Shown: one piece after another, positions 19,829-28,579 of the stretch
Layout of the letters: each line of letters starts with the position of its first letter
Numbering within the stretch: position 1 is the stretch's first letter
Assembly: GCF_025195125.1 (NCBI RefSeq)
Contig: NZ_JAMGSL010000005.1
Location: forward strand, 1 to 64,000
DNA from: Streptomyces sp. Je 1-79
GTDB taxonomy: Bacteria > Actinomycetota > Actinomycetes > Streptomycetales > Streptomycetaceae
Reading direction: 5' to 3'
Length of the DNA stretch: 64,000 bases
Notes under the pieces: model-generated
The model's input: only the letters and a program-made list of their open reading frames with translations
Databases searched by the model: none
What the model was told of the DNA's origin: nothing
Position numbers and translations under genes: made by a program

Positions 19829-20257
19829 TCAGGCCACCAGGCCGGCCAGCTTGCGCAGGGACTCGTTGAGCGCCGCGGTCGCCGAGTCCTTCAGCTTGCC
19901 CGCCATCAGGGAGACGGCCGCGCCGGTGAACTCGCCGTCGATCCGCACCGTCGTCGCGCCTCCTTCGGCCGCCAGCGAGTAGCGCGTTCCGACGATCACT
20001 CCCATCGGGCCCTTGCCCCGGATGGCCAGCACCCGCGTGGTGTCCAGCTCCTCCACCGTCCAGGTCACCTCGGCGGGGAAGCCCATCAGCTTCATGTTCT
20101 CCGCGAAGGTGGCGCCCGTCTCCAGAGAGGCCGGGCCGCCGTTCGGGAAGTTGGTGTGGGTGGCGTTCCACTCCCCGTACGAGGAGAAGTCCGTCAGCTG
20201 CGCCCAGACCTTCTCGGCCGGCGCCTCGATCCGTGCCTCCGCGCTGACTTCGGCCAT
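19829..20257 (-). CDS. SRPBCC family protein (CoxG/polyketide cyclase-like fold)
   Basis: 142 residues with the START/SRPBCC pattern: IEAPAEKVWAQLTDFSSYGEWN at the start, a beta-rich middle, and a long C-terminal helix (AGKLKDSATAALNESLRKLAGLV). The closest flavour is CoxG/Polyketide_cyc2, which forms a hydrophobic pocket for a lipid or polyketide-type ligand; the ligand is unknown. ATG 20257 has AGGGG close upstream. A single gene with its own terminator. Confidence 0.85.
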   Translation of the reverse strand: MAEVSAEARIEAPAEKVWAQLTDFSSYGEWNATHTNFPNGGPASLETGATFAENMKLMGFPAEVTWTVEELDTTRVLAIRGKGPMGVIVGTRYSLAAEGGATTVRIDGEFTGAAVSLMAGKLKDSATAALNESLRKLAGLVA

Positions 20258-20325
20258 GCGACCACCCCTTCACGGGTTCCGTCCGACTCTGGTGTCGCGG
20301 AACGTAGCCGGGCGGCTGCGAACAT

Positions 20326-20535
20326 TCAATACTGATGAACCGTCAGTTCTTCGGTGTCGCCGATCCACCAGATCCGGGCCGCGTCGAACCAGTCGGAGGC
20401 CCGCGGTCCGCCGCCCTCGTCATGGCAGTGGAACGCGGCCCAGAAGAGGTCGGCCGGCAGCGCTTCCCGCGGCGCGTACACGCGGTAGACGTACTGCCGC
20501 CCGTCGAGTGCGAGCAGAGCCACCATCCAGAACAT
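20326..20535 (-). CDS. Small hypothetical protein
   Basis: About 69 residues from ATG 20535. The composition is protein-like (DGRQYVYRVYAPREALPADLFW, then WFDAARIWWIGDTEEL), aromatic-rich and soluble, and the third codon positions are GC-rich. I do not recognise the family. No Shine-Dalgarno precedes the ATG; an upstream TTG at 20583 would add 16 residues. The real start is therefore uncertain. Confidence 0.5.
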   Translation of the reverse strand: MFWMVALLALDGRQYVYRVYAPREALPADLFWAAFHCHDEGGGPRASDWFDAARIWWIGDTEELTVHQY

Positions 20536-20732
20536 GTTCTGAAGACGAAGCGGGAGGGCGCCGTGGTTGCGTTCGGGGCGCAAAGCAAGGCGACGCGCGC
20601 CCCTGGGGGGCGATCGCCCGCAATCTCCTCCGCAAGGAGGAGGGACCGCTCGGCTGTGCCCAACTCCGGTGGGATGCGCACATGCTTCTCGGCGGGGATG
20701 TCCCGGCCGCCGGAGGCTGATGAGGTGGGAGG

Positions 20733-21332
20733 GTGCAAAGTCCTGTCCCCCGCGTGCCCCGGCAGCCTCCGGCCCGCCGTCCGGAAATCCACCTCGGCCG
20801 CTTCACCGCCGAGCTCGCGACGGTCGTGGCGGGCGCGCGCCGCCGAGCCCTGCGCGACGGCGACCGGCAGATCGACACCGCCCATCTGCTGCACTCCCTG
20901 ATCGAGGCCGACCCCGAGGTGGGCGCCGCCTTCGCGGGCGGTCCGCCGCAGCTCGCGCGCGTGCTCGGCTACCTCGTCCAGCGCCCCATCGGTTACGGCA
21001 TCCGCTGGCGGGGCTCGGTCGAGGACTCCGGAGCCCTGGACGTCGTACGGGACTCCGGCGTTCCGCGGCTGGTGCGGGACACGGACGCCCTGGGTGTCGT
21101 ACGGGACGCGGAGGCCGCGGCGGCGGCCGGCTGGTCGCCCGCGGCGGCCTCCGCGATGGGCGGGGCGTGGGAGCGGGCCGCGCTGCGCGGGGGCCGGCGC
21201 GCCCGAGGCCTCGATCTGCTGGCCGTCATCGCCGCGGATCCGGAGAGCCGGGCGGCCGAGGTGCTCCGCCGGGCGGGGGTCGACCCGCAGGCGCTCGCCG
21301 ACCGGATCGGGGAGCTGTCTCAACAGGTGTAA
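20733..21332 (+). CDS. Clp N-terminal domain protein
   Basis: 199 residues. It contains a Clp R (ClpA/ClpC N-terminal) domain: FTAELATVVAGARRRAL with QIDTAHLLHSLI, and a second repeat near the C-terminus (RGLDLLAVIAADPESRAAEVLRRAGVDPQAL). There is no AAA ATPase domain, so it is an adaptor-type or sensor protein and not a chaperone. The middle (about 85-130) carries repeated VVRD blocks. GTG 20733 follows GAGG at about 7 nt. It might bind substrates or phospho-arginine as ClpC N-domains do, but that is inference. Confidence 0.78.
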   Translation: MQSPVPRVPRQPPARRPEIHLGRFTAELATVVAGARRRALRDGDRQIDTAHLLHSLIEADPEVGAAFAGGPPQLARVLGYLVQRPIGYGIRWRGSVEDSGALDVVRDSGVPRLVRDTDALGVVRDAEAAAAAGWSPAAASAMGGAWERAALRGGRRARGLDLLAVIAADPESRAAEVLRRAGVDPQALADRIGELSQQV

Positions 21333-21373
21333 CGGGACTTACGCCCCTGACGCCGTCCTGTCATGATGGCCCG

Positions 21374-22360
21374 ATGCACGCGTCTCAGGGGAGAAGCGCC
21401 GGCCTGGGACTCGCCCTGGCCTCGGCCTTCGCATTCGGTGGTTCAGGTGTGGCGGCCAAGCCGCTCATCGAGGCGGGACTCGACCCGCTCCATGTGGTGT
21501 GGCTCCGGGTGGCCGGCGCCGCCCTCGTCATGCTGCCGGTGGCCTGGCGCCATCGCGACCTCCTGCGGCGCAAGCCCGCCCTCCTCGCCGGCTTCGGCCT
21601 CCTCGCCGTCGCCGGGGTCCAGGCCTTCTACTTCGCCTCGATCTCCCGGATCCCGGTCGGCGTCGCGCTGCTCATCGAGTACCTCGCGCCGGCCCTCGTC
21701 CTCGGCTGGGTCCGCTTCGTCCAGCGCCGGCCCGTCACCCGCGCCGCCGCGCTCGGCGTCGTCCTCGCCGTCGGCGGTCTCGCCTGCGTCGTCCAGGTCT
21801 GGTCCGGCCTCAGCTTCGACCTGCTCGGACTCCTCCTCGCGCTCGGTGCGGCCTGCTGCCAGGTCGGCTACTTCGTCCTCTCCGACCAGGGCGGCGACGA
21901 GTCCGACCCGGCCGACCCGCTGGGCGTCATCGCCTACGGACTGCTCTTCGGGGCCCTCGTCCTCACCGTCGTGGCCCGGCCGTGGGGCATGGACTGGGCG
22001 GTGCTCGCCGGCAGCGCGGACATGGACGGCACCAGCGCCCCCGCCTGGCTGCTCCTCGGCTGGATCGTGCTGATCGCCACCGTCCTCGCGTACGTCACCG
22101 GAGTCATCTCGGTGCGCCGTCTGTCGCCGCAGGTGGCCGGAGTCGTGGCCTGCCTCGAGGCCGTGATCGCGACCGTCCTGGCCTGGGTGCTGCTCGGCGA
22201 ACATCTGGCGGCGCCGCAGATCATCGGCGGTGCGGTGGTCCTCGTCGGCGCGTTCATCGCCCAGTCGTCCACGCCGAAGGCGGCCTCGGTGGAGCCGGTC
22301 GCCGGATCCGGGACGGGCACCCGCGAAGCCGAGTTGCCGGCCGGCCGGACCGCCCCTTAG
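21374..22360 (+). CDS. EamA/DMT family transporter (first copy)
   Basis: 328 residues, ten transmembrane helices in two EamA repeats (drug/metabolite transporter superfamily; exporters of metabolites and amino acids). The N-terminal LALASAFAFGGSGVAAKPLIEAGLDPLHVVWLR and C-terminal EAVIATVLAWVLLGEHL blocks are diagnostic. No ribosome site precedes ATG 21374, but CATGAT (21362-21367) lies 6 nt before it, suggesting a leaderless transcript. The substrate cannot be deduced. The next gene is a related transporter of the same family. Confidence 0.87.
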   Translation: MHASQGRSAGLGLALASAFAFGGSGVAAKPLIEAGLDPLHVVWLRVAGAALVMLPVAWRHRDLLRRKPALLAGFGLLAVAGVQAFYFASISRIPVGVALLIEYLAPALVLGWVRFVQRRPVTRAAALGVVLAVGGLACVVQVWSGLSFDLLGLLLALGAACCQVGYFVLSDQGGDESDPADPLGVIAYGLLFGALVLTVVARPWGMDWAVLAGSADMDGTSAPAWLLLGWIVLIATVLAYVTGVISVRRLSPQVAGVVACLEAVIATVLAWVLLGEHLAAPQIIGGAVVLVGAFIAQSSTPKAASVEPVAGSGTGTREAELPAGRTAP

Positions 22361-22522
22361 GGTGCCGATCATGCATTCGACCGTCCTTCCGCCTCCCGCC
22401 GCCTAGGCGCGGGCGGCACTCTCCCTGACGAAGACCGGGCTCGGGCAGTCCCCGAGCGGTTCGTCGCTGCCCGCGTGCGGAGTCGAGCGACCACACCACC
22501 CCGTCTTCACACGGAGAAGCAC

Positions 22523-23503
22523 GTGTCGAATTCCTCCTCCGCGTCCGCGGCAGCCATGCCTGCCGTCGGGCGGAGCCTGCTCTACCTGATCGTCGCCGGA
22601 ATCGCCTGGGGCACCGCCGGTGCCGCGGCCTCGCTGATCTTCCAGGTCAGCGACATGGGTCCGCTGGCACTGTCCTTCTGGCGTTGCGTCGGCGGCCTGG
22701 TGCTGCTGCTCGGGGCGCTCGCGCTGAGGCCCCGGCCCCGGTTCCGCAGGAGCGCGGCCGCGGCGGCGGAACCGCGCCGGCGCCGGCTGATCCGCATCCT
22801 CGGCACGGGGATCGGACTGACCGTCTTCCAGAGCGCCTACTTCGCCGCCGTCGAGGCCACCGGACTCGCGGTCGGCACCGTCGTCACCCTCGGCGCGGGC
22901 CCCGTCCTGATCGCGCTCGGCGCCCGGCTCACCATGGGCGAACGGCTCGGCGGCGGGGGCGCGGCCGCCGTGGGCGGCGCGCTCGCGGGACTGGCCGTCC
23001 TCGTCCTCGGCGGCGACAGCGGTGAGGTCAGGCCGCTCGGCGTGGCACTCGCGGTGCTCTCGGCGGCCGGGTACGCGGCCATCACCCTGCTCACCCGGTG
23101 GCTCGGCCGAGACGGCGGAGGCTCGGACGCGCTGTCGACGACCACCTGGGCCTTCGCGATCGGCGCGGTCGGGCTGCTGCCGATGGCCGTGGCGGAGGGC
23201 CTGTTCCCGCACACCGGGCGGCCCGTGGAGGTGCTCGGGCTGCTGGTGTACGTGGCGGCCGTGCCGACCGCGCTCGCCTACGCGCTGTACTTCGCCGGGG
23301 CGGCGGTCGTGCGGGCCGCGACCGTCTCCGTGATCATGCTGCTGGAACCGGTGAGCGCGGCGGTGATCGCGGTGACGGTACTGGGGGAGAAGCTGACCAC
23401 ACCGACGGTGGTGGGCACGCTGCTGCTGCTCACTGCGGTGACCGGGCTCGCCCTCGCGGAGGCGCGGGACGCCGCCGCGCGGCGCGGGGAGGCCGCGGCG
23501 TAG
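22523..23503 (+). CDS. EamA/DMT family transporter (second copy)
   Basis: 326 residues with ten membrane helices and two EamA repeats ([18 protein letters not shown] at the start, [22 protein letters not shown] at the end). It is clearly diverged from the copy just upstream, so this is not a recent duplication. GTG 22523 is preceded by GGAG with 6-nt spacing. The 162-nt gap before it holds a 7-bp stem-loop (22442-22448 with 22467-22473), possibly a leader or terminator element. Confidence 0.87.
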   Translation: MSNSSSASAAAMPAVGRSLLYLIVAGIAWGTAGAAASLIFQVSDMGPLALSFWRCVGGLVLLLGALALRPRPRFRRSAAAAAEPRRRRLIRILGTGIGLTVFQSAYFAAVEATGLAVGTVVTLGAGPVLIALGARLTMGERLGGGGAAAVGGALAGLAVLVLGGDSGEVRPLGVALAVLSAAGYAAITLLTRWLGRDGGGSDALSTTTWAFAIGAVGLLPMAVAEGLFPHTGRPVEVLGLLVYVAAVPTALAYALYFAGAAVVRAATVSVIMLLEPVSAAVIAVTVLGEKLTTPTVVGTLLLLTAVTGLALAEARDAAARRGEAAA

Positions 23504-23644
23504 TCCGGTGGTGGAGGCGCGAGGGCGTGCCTGGCGCCTCGCCGGAGGTCCCCGAGCCGCACGCTCACGGCCCGGGTGAGGGCCGGTGAGGACGCGCTCT
23601 CTCGGAGTGAACCCTCTCGGAACGGGTCCCCGCGACCCGGTCTC

Positions 23645-24283
23645 CTAGGTGCGCCGACGGAGTTGGTGGGCCGCGCTCTCGGCGTCTCCCCGGCCCGCCC
23701 GGGCCGTCAGGCCCGCCACGATCCGGTCCTGGACGGCCTCCGGCTTGTGGTTCGCGTACTTGAACTTGGCCCGGACACCGGTCACGTCGAGGCGCAGCAC
23801 CCGCAGGCCCGGCAGGAGGCGGCCGAACGGCGCCCCGCCGGCCGTGACCGGAGCCGTGCCGCCCTCCGGCTGGAAGTGCGCGACCTGGCGGTTCAGGAGC
23901 CGCGCCTTCTCCGCCGGGTCGTCGACCACGTGCGCCGTGCAGCGCAGTTGGACAGCGGCGTAGAAGGAGGTGGGGGTCCCGTGCTCGCACGGGGCTCCCT
24001 CCGGGGCGGCCCACGGGCCGGGGACGAAGGCGTAGTCGTCGACCACGCTCAGCACCACCGTCGGGTTCTCCTCCAGCGCGCGCCAGAGCGGGTTGGGGCG
24101 GGCGAGATGGGCGATGACCTGCCCGTGGGGGCCGGGCTCGGAGTCGTACCGGAAGTGCATCGGCTGCACCCACGGCGGCTCGCCGGGCAGTCCGTTGACC
24201 GCGAGCTGGCCGAAGTCGTGACCGGTCAGCCAGTCGCGCCACTCGGCTGATTCGTGGGCGGCGTCCCAGGGATGGATCAGCAT
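23645..24283 (-). CDS. PaiB-type FMN-binding split-barrel protein
   Basis: 212 residues with the layout of PaiB/'FMN-binding negative transcriptional regulator' proteins: WDWLTGHDFGQLAVNG-like start, WVQPMHFRYD, HLARPNPLWRAL, the PTSFYAAVQL segment and a basic C-terminus with KYANHKPEAVQDRIVAGL. PaiB represses sporulation and protease genes in Bacillus, while other members may be flavin-dependent enzymes. ATG 24283 is preceded by GAGGG. It lies 10 nt downstream of the next PNPOx-fold gene and is probably co-transcribed with it from the MocR-controlled region. Confidence 0.8.
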   Translation of the reverse strand: MLIHPWDAAHESAEWRDWLTGHDFGQLAVNGLPGEPPWVQPMHFRYDSEPGPHGQVIAHLARPNPLWRALEENPTVVLSVVDDYAFVPGPWAAPEGAPCEHGTPTSFYAAVQLRCTAHVVDDPAEKARLLNRQVAHFQPEGGTAPVTAGGAPFGRLLPGLRVLRLDVTGVRAKFKYANHKPEAVQDRIVAGLTARAGRGDAESAAHQLRRRT

Positions 24284-24293
24284 GGCCCGGCCC

Positions 24294-24956
24294 TCAGACG
24301 GCGGTGAGGTAGGCGGGCAGGGCGACGGACGGATCGAGGTCCTCCGCCGGGACCGGGGTGCCGTGGGCCCTGCGTACGGGCACCACACCCGACCAGTGGG
24401 GGAGCGTCGCGTCCTCCGGCTCGTCGTTCGGGCCGCCCGTGCGGAGCTTCGCGGAGACCTCGTCGAGGTCGAGGCGCAGGACCGCGGTCGCGGCGAGCTC
24501 CTTGGCGTTGGCCGGGCGGGAATCGGCGGCGCGGCCGGGGACGACGTGGTCGACCAGGGCGTCGAGCGCGGTGCGCAGCTCCTCGGGGTCGGTGACCTGG
24601 TGGGCGGTGCCGTGGACCACGACCGAGCGGTAGTTGATCGAGTGGTGGAAGGCGGACTTGGCCAGGACCAGACCGTCGACGTGGGTCACCGTCAGACAGA
24701 CCGGCAGTCCGGGCGCCTCGGCGCCCGAGCCCGCCATGCGCAGCGGGCGCGAGCCCGTGGAGCCGTGGGCGTAGAGCCGGTCGCCGACCCGGCCGTAGAG
24801 CGTCGGCAGCACGACGGGCGCCCCGTCGCGAACGAATCCGAGGTGGCAGACGTACGCCTCGTCGAGTATCGAGTGCACCAACGCGCGGTCGTACGAGGCG
24901 CGCTTGCGGGAACGGCTGGGGATGGTCCGCTCGGTCGGCTCGTAGGAATCCGTCAT
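24294..24956 (-). CDS. Pyridoxamine 5'-phosphate oxidase family protein
   Basis: 220 residues. A split beta-barrel FMN-binding domain is recognisable: LVHSILDEAYVCHLGFVRDGAPVVLPTLYGRVGDRLYAHGS, then VCLTVTHVDGLVLAKSAFHHSINYRSVVVHG. It belongs to the 'PNPOx-like' class often placed next to MocR regulators. It may act on pyridoxal compounds, F420 or flavins; no specific cofactor residue settles this. ATG 24956 has GGAGAG at 4-5 nt. It is divergent from the MocR gene across only 35 bp, which is a strong hint that MocR controls it. Confidence 0.82.
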   Translation of the reverse strand: MTDSYEPTERTIPSRSRKRASYDRALVHSILDEAYVCHLGFVRDGAPVVLPTLYGRVGDRLYAHGSTGSRPLRMAGSGAEAPGLPVCLTVTHVDGLVLAKSAFHHSINYRSVVVHGTAHQVTDPEELRTALDALVDHVVPGRAADSRPANAKELAATAVLRLDLDEVSAKLRTGGPNDEPEDATLPHWSGVVPVRRAHGTPVPAEDLDPSVALPAYLTAV

Positions 24957-24991
24957 TGCGCTCTCCATTGCACTAGTGCATAATCTGTTTT
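24956..24991 (+). promoter_or_regulatory. Shared MocR/PNPOx promoter-operator
   Basis: TTGCGC (24956-24961) and CATAAT (24979-24984), 17 bp apart, place the transcription start at about 24991-24992, exactly the GTG of the MocR gene. The 12-bp palindrome TGCACTAGTGCA (24969-24980) lies between them, with a half-site-like TGTGCTAG at 24991-24998. One operator could serve both divergent genes. Confidence 0.65.
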
Positions 24992-26323
24992 GTGCTAGGA
25001 GAGTATCGGATCGAAGGCCGTCGCGCATCGGAGATTGCCGCCAGCGTCGAACGCGGGGTCGGTACGGGTGCGCTGGAGCCGGGTGAACTACTGCCACCCA
25101 TGAGGGAGTTGGCGCTGACTCTCGGGGTCAACCCGAATACGGTCGCGGCCGCGTACCGGACCCTGCGGGAGCGCGGGGTCATCGAGACGGACGGGCGGCG
25201 GGGCAGCCGGGTGCGGCCGAGGCCGGCGACGACGGCCCGTGGCTCGATCCGGGTGGAGGCACCGGCCGGGGTGCGGGACGTGAGCAAGGGCAACCCGGAC
25301 GCGGAGCTGCTCCCGTCGCTCGACGCCGCCCTCGCCGAGACCGCGCGGCGCGCCGCCCGGTCGCCCGGGATGTACGGCGAGGTCCCCGTCGACGAGGAGT
25401 TCGCGCGGCTCGCCCGTGCCGCGCTGGACGCGGACGGCGTTCCGGACGGGCCGATCGCCGTCGCCTCGGGGGCGCTGGACGCGATCGAGCGCGTCCTCTC
25501 GGTCCACCTCAGGGCCGGTGACGCGGTCGCCGTCGAGGACCCCGGCTGGGGGAGCCTCCTCGACCTCGTACCGGCGCTCGGGCTGCGGCCGGTGCCGATC
25601 GCGGTCGACGACGAGGGGCCGCTGCCCGCCGCGGTGGCGGGGGCGCTGCGGGACGGCGTACGGGCGGTGATCATCACCGACCGGGCGCAGAACCCGACCG
25701 GCGCGGCCATCGGTGCGGAGCGGGCCGCCGCGCTCCGCCGCGTGCTCGCGGACCACCCCGACGTGCTGCTCGTCGAGGACGACCACGGGCACGGCATCGT
25801 GGACCTGCCGCTGTTTCCGCTGGCCGGGGTGGTCCGCCACTGGGCCTTCGTACGGTCGGTCGCCAAGGCGTACGGCCCTGACCTGCGGGTCGCCTCGCTG
25901 ACCGGCGACGCCGAGACCGTCGACCGGGTCCTCGGGCGCCAGCGGCTCGGCCCCGGCTGGGTCAGCAGGCTCCTCCAGCGCACGGTCGCGCACCTGTGGG
26001 CGACGGGCGCCGTCGACCCGGCCACCGTCGCGGGGGCCTATGCGGCGCGACGCGACGGGCTGATCGGGGCCCTGGAACGGCGCGGCGTCGAGGCGCACGG
26101 GCGGAGCGGGATGAACGTGTGGGTACCGGTCTCCGACGAGACGGGCGCGGTGACCCGGCTGCTCGGCGCGGGCTGGGCGGTGGCCCCCGGCGCCCGCTTC
26201 CGGATGGCCGCGGGCCCGGCCGTCCGGGTCACCGTCTCCGGTCTGTCCGTGCGGGACATCGAGCCCCTGGCCGACGCGCTCGCCGTCGCGGCCGGCCCGG
26301 CACCGGCCAGGAGCTACGGCTGA
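24992..26323 (+). CDS. MocR-type regulator: GntR HTH fused to aminotransferase domain
   Basis: 443 residues. An N-terminal GntR winged helix (about 8-75: PPMRELALTLGVNPNTVAAAYRTLRERGVIE) is joined to a fold type I aminotransferase domain; the PLP lysine is K292 in RSVAKAYGPDLR and the Asp that binds the PLP ring nitrogen lies in VEDDHGHG. MocR proteins sense PLP or a PLP-derived aldimine and control B6 or amino-acid genes. The GTG start has no ribosome site and coincides with the predicted transcription start, so the mRNA is probably leaderless. It divergently neighbours two PNPOx-fold genes. Confidence 0.9.
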   Translation: MLGEYRIEGRRASEIAASVERGVGTGALEPGELLPPMRELALTLGVNPNTVAAAYRTLRERGVIETDGRRGSRVRPRPATTARGSIRVEAPAGVRDVSKGNPDAELLPSLDAALAETARRAARSPGMYGEVPVDEEFARLARAALDADGVPDGPIAVASGALDAIERVLSVHLRAGDAVAVEDPGWGSLLDLVPALGLRPVPIAVDDEGPLPAAVAGALRDGVRAVIITDRAQNPTGAAIGAERAAALRRVLADHPDVLLVEDDHGHGIVDLPLFPLAGVVRHWAFVRSVAKAYGPDLRVASLTGDAETVDRVLGRQRLGPGWVSRLLQRTVAHLWATGAVDPATVAGAYAARRDGLIGALERRGVEAHGRSGMNVWVPVSDETGAVTRLLGAGWAVAPGARFRMAAGPAVRVTVSGLSVRDIEPLADALAVAAGPAPARSYG

Positions 26324-26479
26324 GGGGCCGCTTGGCGAGGGAGGGGAGTTCCTGGGGCCTTGTGCCGGTCCCGGCGGCGTTCCGGGGTGCCTGGAGGGGA
26401 GTTCCTGGAGCCCGGCGCCGGTGCCGGCCGGGTTCTCGGGTGCCCGGCGGGGTGTCCGCCGGGTTGCCCGGTGGGGTGC

Positions 26480-27565
26480 CTACGGGTGTCCGGCCGGGTG
26501 GCGATCCGGCGAGGGGGTCGGAGGCGTGGTCGGGGAGGCGGCGGGAGAGGGGGTCGGCGAGACGGTCGCGGCAGGTGACGTGACCGCTGTGGCGGCCGGC
26601 GCCGTGGCCGGTGCGGCGGGTGACGCGGTCGCCCGGATCGTTGCCTTCGGCTGCCTCGACGGGCCCCGGCGCTGGGTCAGAGCCGCGCCCGCGAGGACGA
26701 TGACGGCGCCGACCGGGGTGTTCCAGCCGAGCTGCTCGCCCAGGACGGCGACGCCCGCCGCCGTGGCGATCACCGGGATGAAGTACGTGACCATCGCCGC
26801 CGTCGTCGGGCCGACCTCGGCCACGAGGCCGTACTGGAGCAGCATCGCGTACCCCGTACCCAGCGCTCCCAGCGCGATCACGGCGAGCAGCGGGACGACC
26901 TCGACCGACGACGGGAGCGAGGTGAACATCGGGGTCACCACCGCCAGTTGCAGCGTCGCCAGGCCGACCTGGGAACCGGCGAGCGAGAGGTTCGACGCGC
27001 CGTTGCCGGCCAGCGTGCGGCGCACGTAGATCCAGCCGACCGCGTAGCTGAAGGAGGCGAGCAGGGCCAGCACCGTGCCGGTGACGTCCAGACCGGAGAA
27101 CCCCTGCCAGGCGCCGAGCACCGTCAGGACTCCGATGAAGCCGATGCCGAGCCCCGCCGCGCGGACCCGCGTCGGCCGGTCCTCGGAGAGCGCGACCAGG
27201 GAGAGGACCATGCCCCACAGAGGTGTCGTCGCGTTGCAGATGCCCGCGAGCGTCGAGGGGATGGTCAGCTCGGCGTACGAGAAGAGGGAGAACGGCAGCG
27301 CGTTCAGCAGGAACGCGGCCACCGTCAGATGGAGCCATGTGCGGCGGCCGCGCGGCAGCCGCTCCCGCTTGACCAGCATGGCGACGGCCAGCACCGCCGT
27401 ACCGAACAGGAGCCGGCCGAAGGTCACCTGGAACGGTGCGAACCCTTCCGTGCCGACCTTGATGAAGAGGAAGCTGAAGCCCCAGATCAGGGCCAGGACG
27501 CCGAAGCGGATCCGCCAGTCGACCAGGCGTGGGCGGCGGGCGGCGGGGGAGGTCGCGGAGCTCAT
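26480..27565 (-). CDS. EamA/DMT family transporter (third copy) with Pro/Thr/Ala-rich tail
   Basis: 361 residues. Ten transmembrane helices with two EamA repeats (RFGVLALIWGFSFLFIKVG; YFIPVIATAAGVAVLGEQLGWNTPVGAVIVLAG) fill the first 300 residues. The last 60 are an Ala/Pro/Thr/Ser-rich low-complexity tail; a degenerate repeated stretch continues downstream past the stop (26340-26480), which suggests the 3' end has been eroding or extending by repeat slippage. It is divergent from a LysR gene across 74 bp, the usual arrangement for a LysR-controlled exporter. Start ATG 27565. Confidence 0.87.
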   Translation of the reverse strand: MSSATSPAARRPRLVDWRIRFGVLALIWGFSFLFIKVGTEGFAPFQVTFGRLLFGTAVLAVAMLVKRERLPRGRRTWLHLTVAAFLLNALPFSLFSYAELTIPSTLAGICNATTPLWGMVLSLVALSEDRPTRVRAAGLGIGFIGVLTVLGAWQGFSGLDVTGTVLALLASFSYAVGWIYVRRTLAGNGASNLSLAGSQVGLATLQLAVVTPMFTSLPSSVEVVPLLAVIALGALGTGYAMLLQYGLVAEVGPTTAAMVTYFIPVIATAAGVAVLGEQLGWNTPVGAVIVLAGAALTQRRGPSRQPKATIRATASPAAPATAPAATAVTSPAATVSPTPSPAASPTTPPTPSPDRHPAGHP

Positions 27566-27639
27566 GCTCCTCAGAGTGACCCCTTCCACCTCTTAGAACA
27601 AGCGAGATTAAATGAAGCCTTTCCCTTAGAATCGCTTAC
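27566..27639. promoter_or_regulatory. LysR/EamA intergenic operator-promoter region
   Basis: TAGAAT (27627-27632) sits 7 nt before the LysR ATG, a good -10 for a leaderless transcript. AAGCGA at 27600-27605 is inversely repeated as TCGCTT at 27632-27637, and CTTAGAA occurs twice (near 27592 and 27625). Either pattern may be the LysR site. Confidence 0.55.
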
Positions 27640-28545
27640 ATGTTGAACCTGGAGCGCCTGCGCACCCTGGACGCCGTCGCACGCCACGGATCGGTCAGCG
27701 GCGCGGCCGACGGCCTGCACGTCACGACCTCGGCCGTCTCGCAGCAGCTGTCCAAGCTGGAGCGCGAGATCGGCCAGCAACTGCTCGCCAAGAACGGCCG
27801 TGGTGTACGCCTCACCGACGCCGGTCTGCTGCTCGCCCAGCACGCGGCACGCATCCTGTCGCAAGTGGAGCTCGCCCAGGCGGACATCGAGGCGCAGCGT
27901 GGCCAGGTCGTCGGCGAGGTGCGGATCGCCGCCTTCCCGACGGCGGCGCGGGGGCTGCTGCCCGGCGCCCTCGCCGCGCTGCGCACCGCCCATCCCGACC
28001 TCCGTGTGAAAACCACCGAGCTGGAGCCGGAGCAGGGCATCCGAGAGGTCCTGCGGGGCGATGCCGACCTCGCGATCGTCCTGGACTGGAGCAACAAGAA
28101 GTCCCCGGTGCCGGGCGGGCTCGAGCGGGCCCACCTCCTTGACGACGCGGCGGACGTCGCCGTGCCCACGGGGCATCCCCTGGCCGAGCGGGAGGACGTC
28201 GACCTGATCGACTTCGGCGACGACGACTGGGTCTCCTGGCCCGAGGGCGAGTTCTGCCACGACTGGCTCATGTTCACCCTGCGTTCGCAGGGCATGGAGC
28301 CGCGCATCGCGCATCTCGCGGGGGAGCACCACACCCAGCTCGCGCTGATCGCCGCCGGCCTCGGCGTCTGCGTCACGCCGCGCCTCGGCCGCGGGCCCAC
28401 CCCGGAGGGGATCGCGTTCGTGCCCGTACGGCAGAAGGTGAAGCGGCACATCTACGCGACCTGGCGCAGCGACGCCGACCGGCGGCCGTCCATCAGGGCG
28501 GCGGTCGAGGCGCTCCGGGGCGTGGGGGCGCCCCAGAGCATCTGA
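27640..28545 (+). CDS. LysR family transcriptional regulator
   Basis: 301 residues. The N-terminal LysR HTH (about 2-60: LNLERLRTLDAVARHGSVSGAADGLHVTTSAVSQQLSKLE) and the C-terminal periplasmic-binding-like effector domain (about 88-290) are complete. Family members bind a small co-inducer and control the divergent gene, here an EamA exporter. The ATG at 27640 lacks a Shine-Dalgarno and is preceded by TAGAAT at 7 nt, so it is probably leaderless. The effector is unknown; amino acids or export substrates would be reasonable. Confidence 0.9.
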   Translation: MLNLERLRTLDAVARHGSVSGAADGLHVTTSAVSQQLSKLEREIGQQLLAKNGRGVRLTDAGLLLAQHAARILSQVELAQADIEAQRGQVVGEVRIAAFPTAARGLLPGALAALRTAHPDLRVKTTELEPEQGIREVLRGDADLAIVLDWSNKKSPVPGGLERAHLLDDAADVAVPTGHPLAEREDVDLIDFGDDDWVSWPEGEFCHDWLMFTLRSQGMEPRIAHLAGEHHTQLALIAAGLGVCVTPRLGRGPTPEGIAFVPVRQKVKRHIYATWRSDADRRPSIRAAVEALRGVGAPQSI

Positions 28546-28579
28546 GGCGAGGGGCTACGCCCAGGGTGCGTCCGCCCGG

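Noticed and set aside
26324..26479. Possible extra gene or extension beyond the third EamA transporter
   Set aside because: Only degenerate GC-rich repeats (a GGGGAGTTCCTGG block occurs twice) with no ribosome site or protein-like translation.
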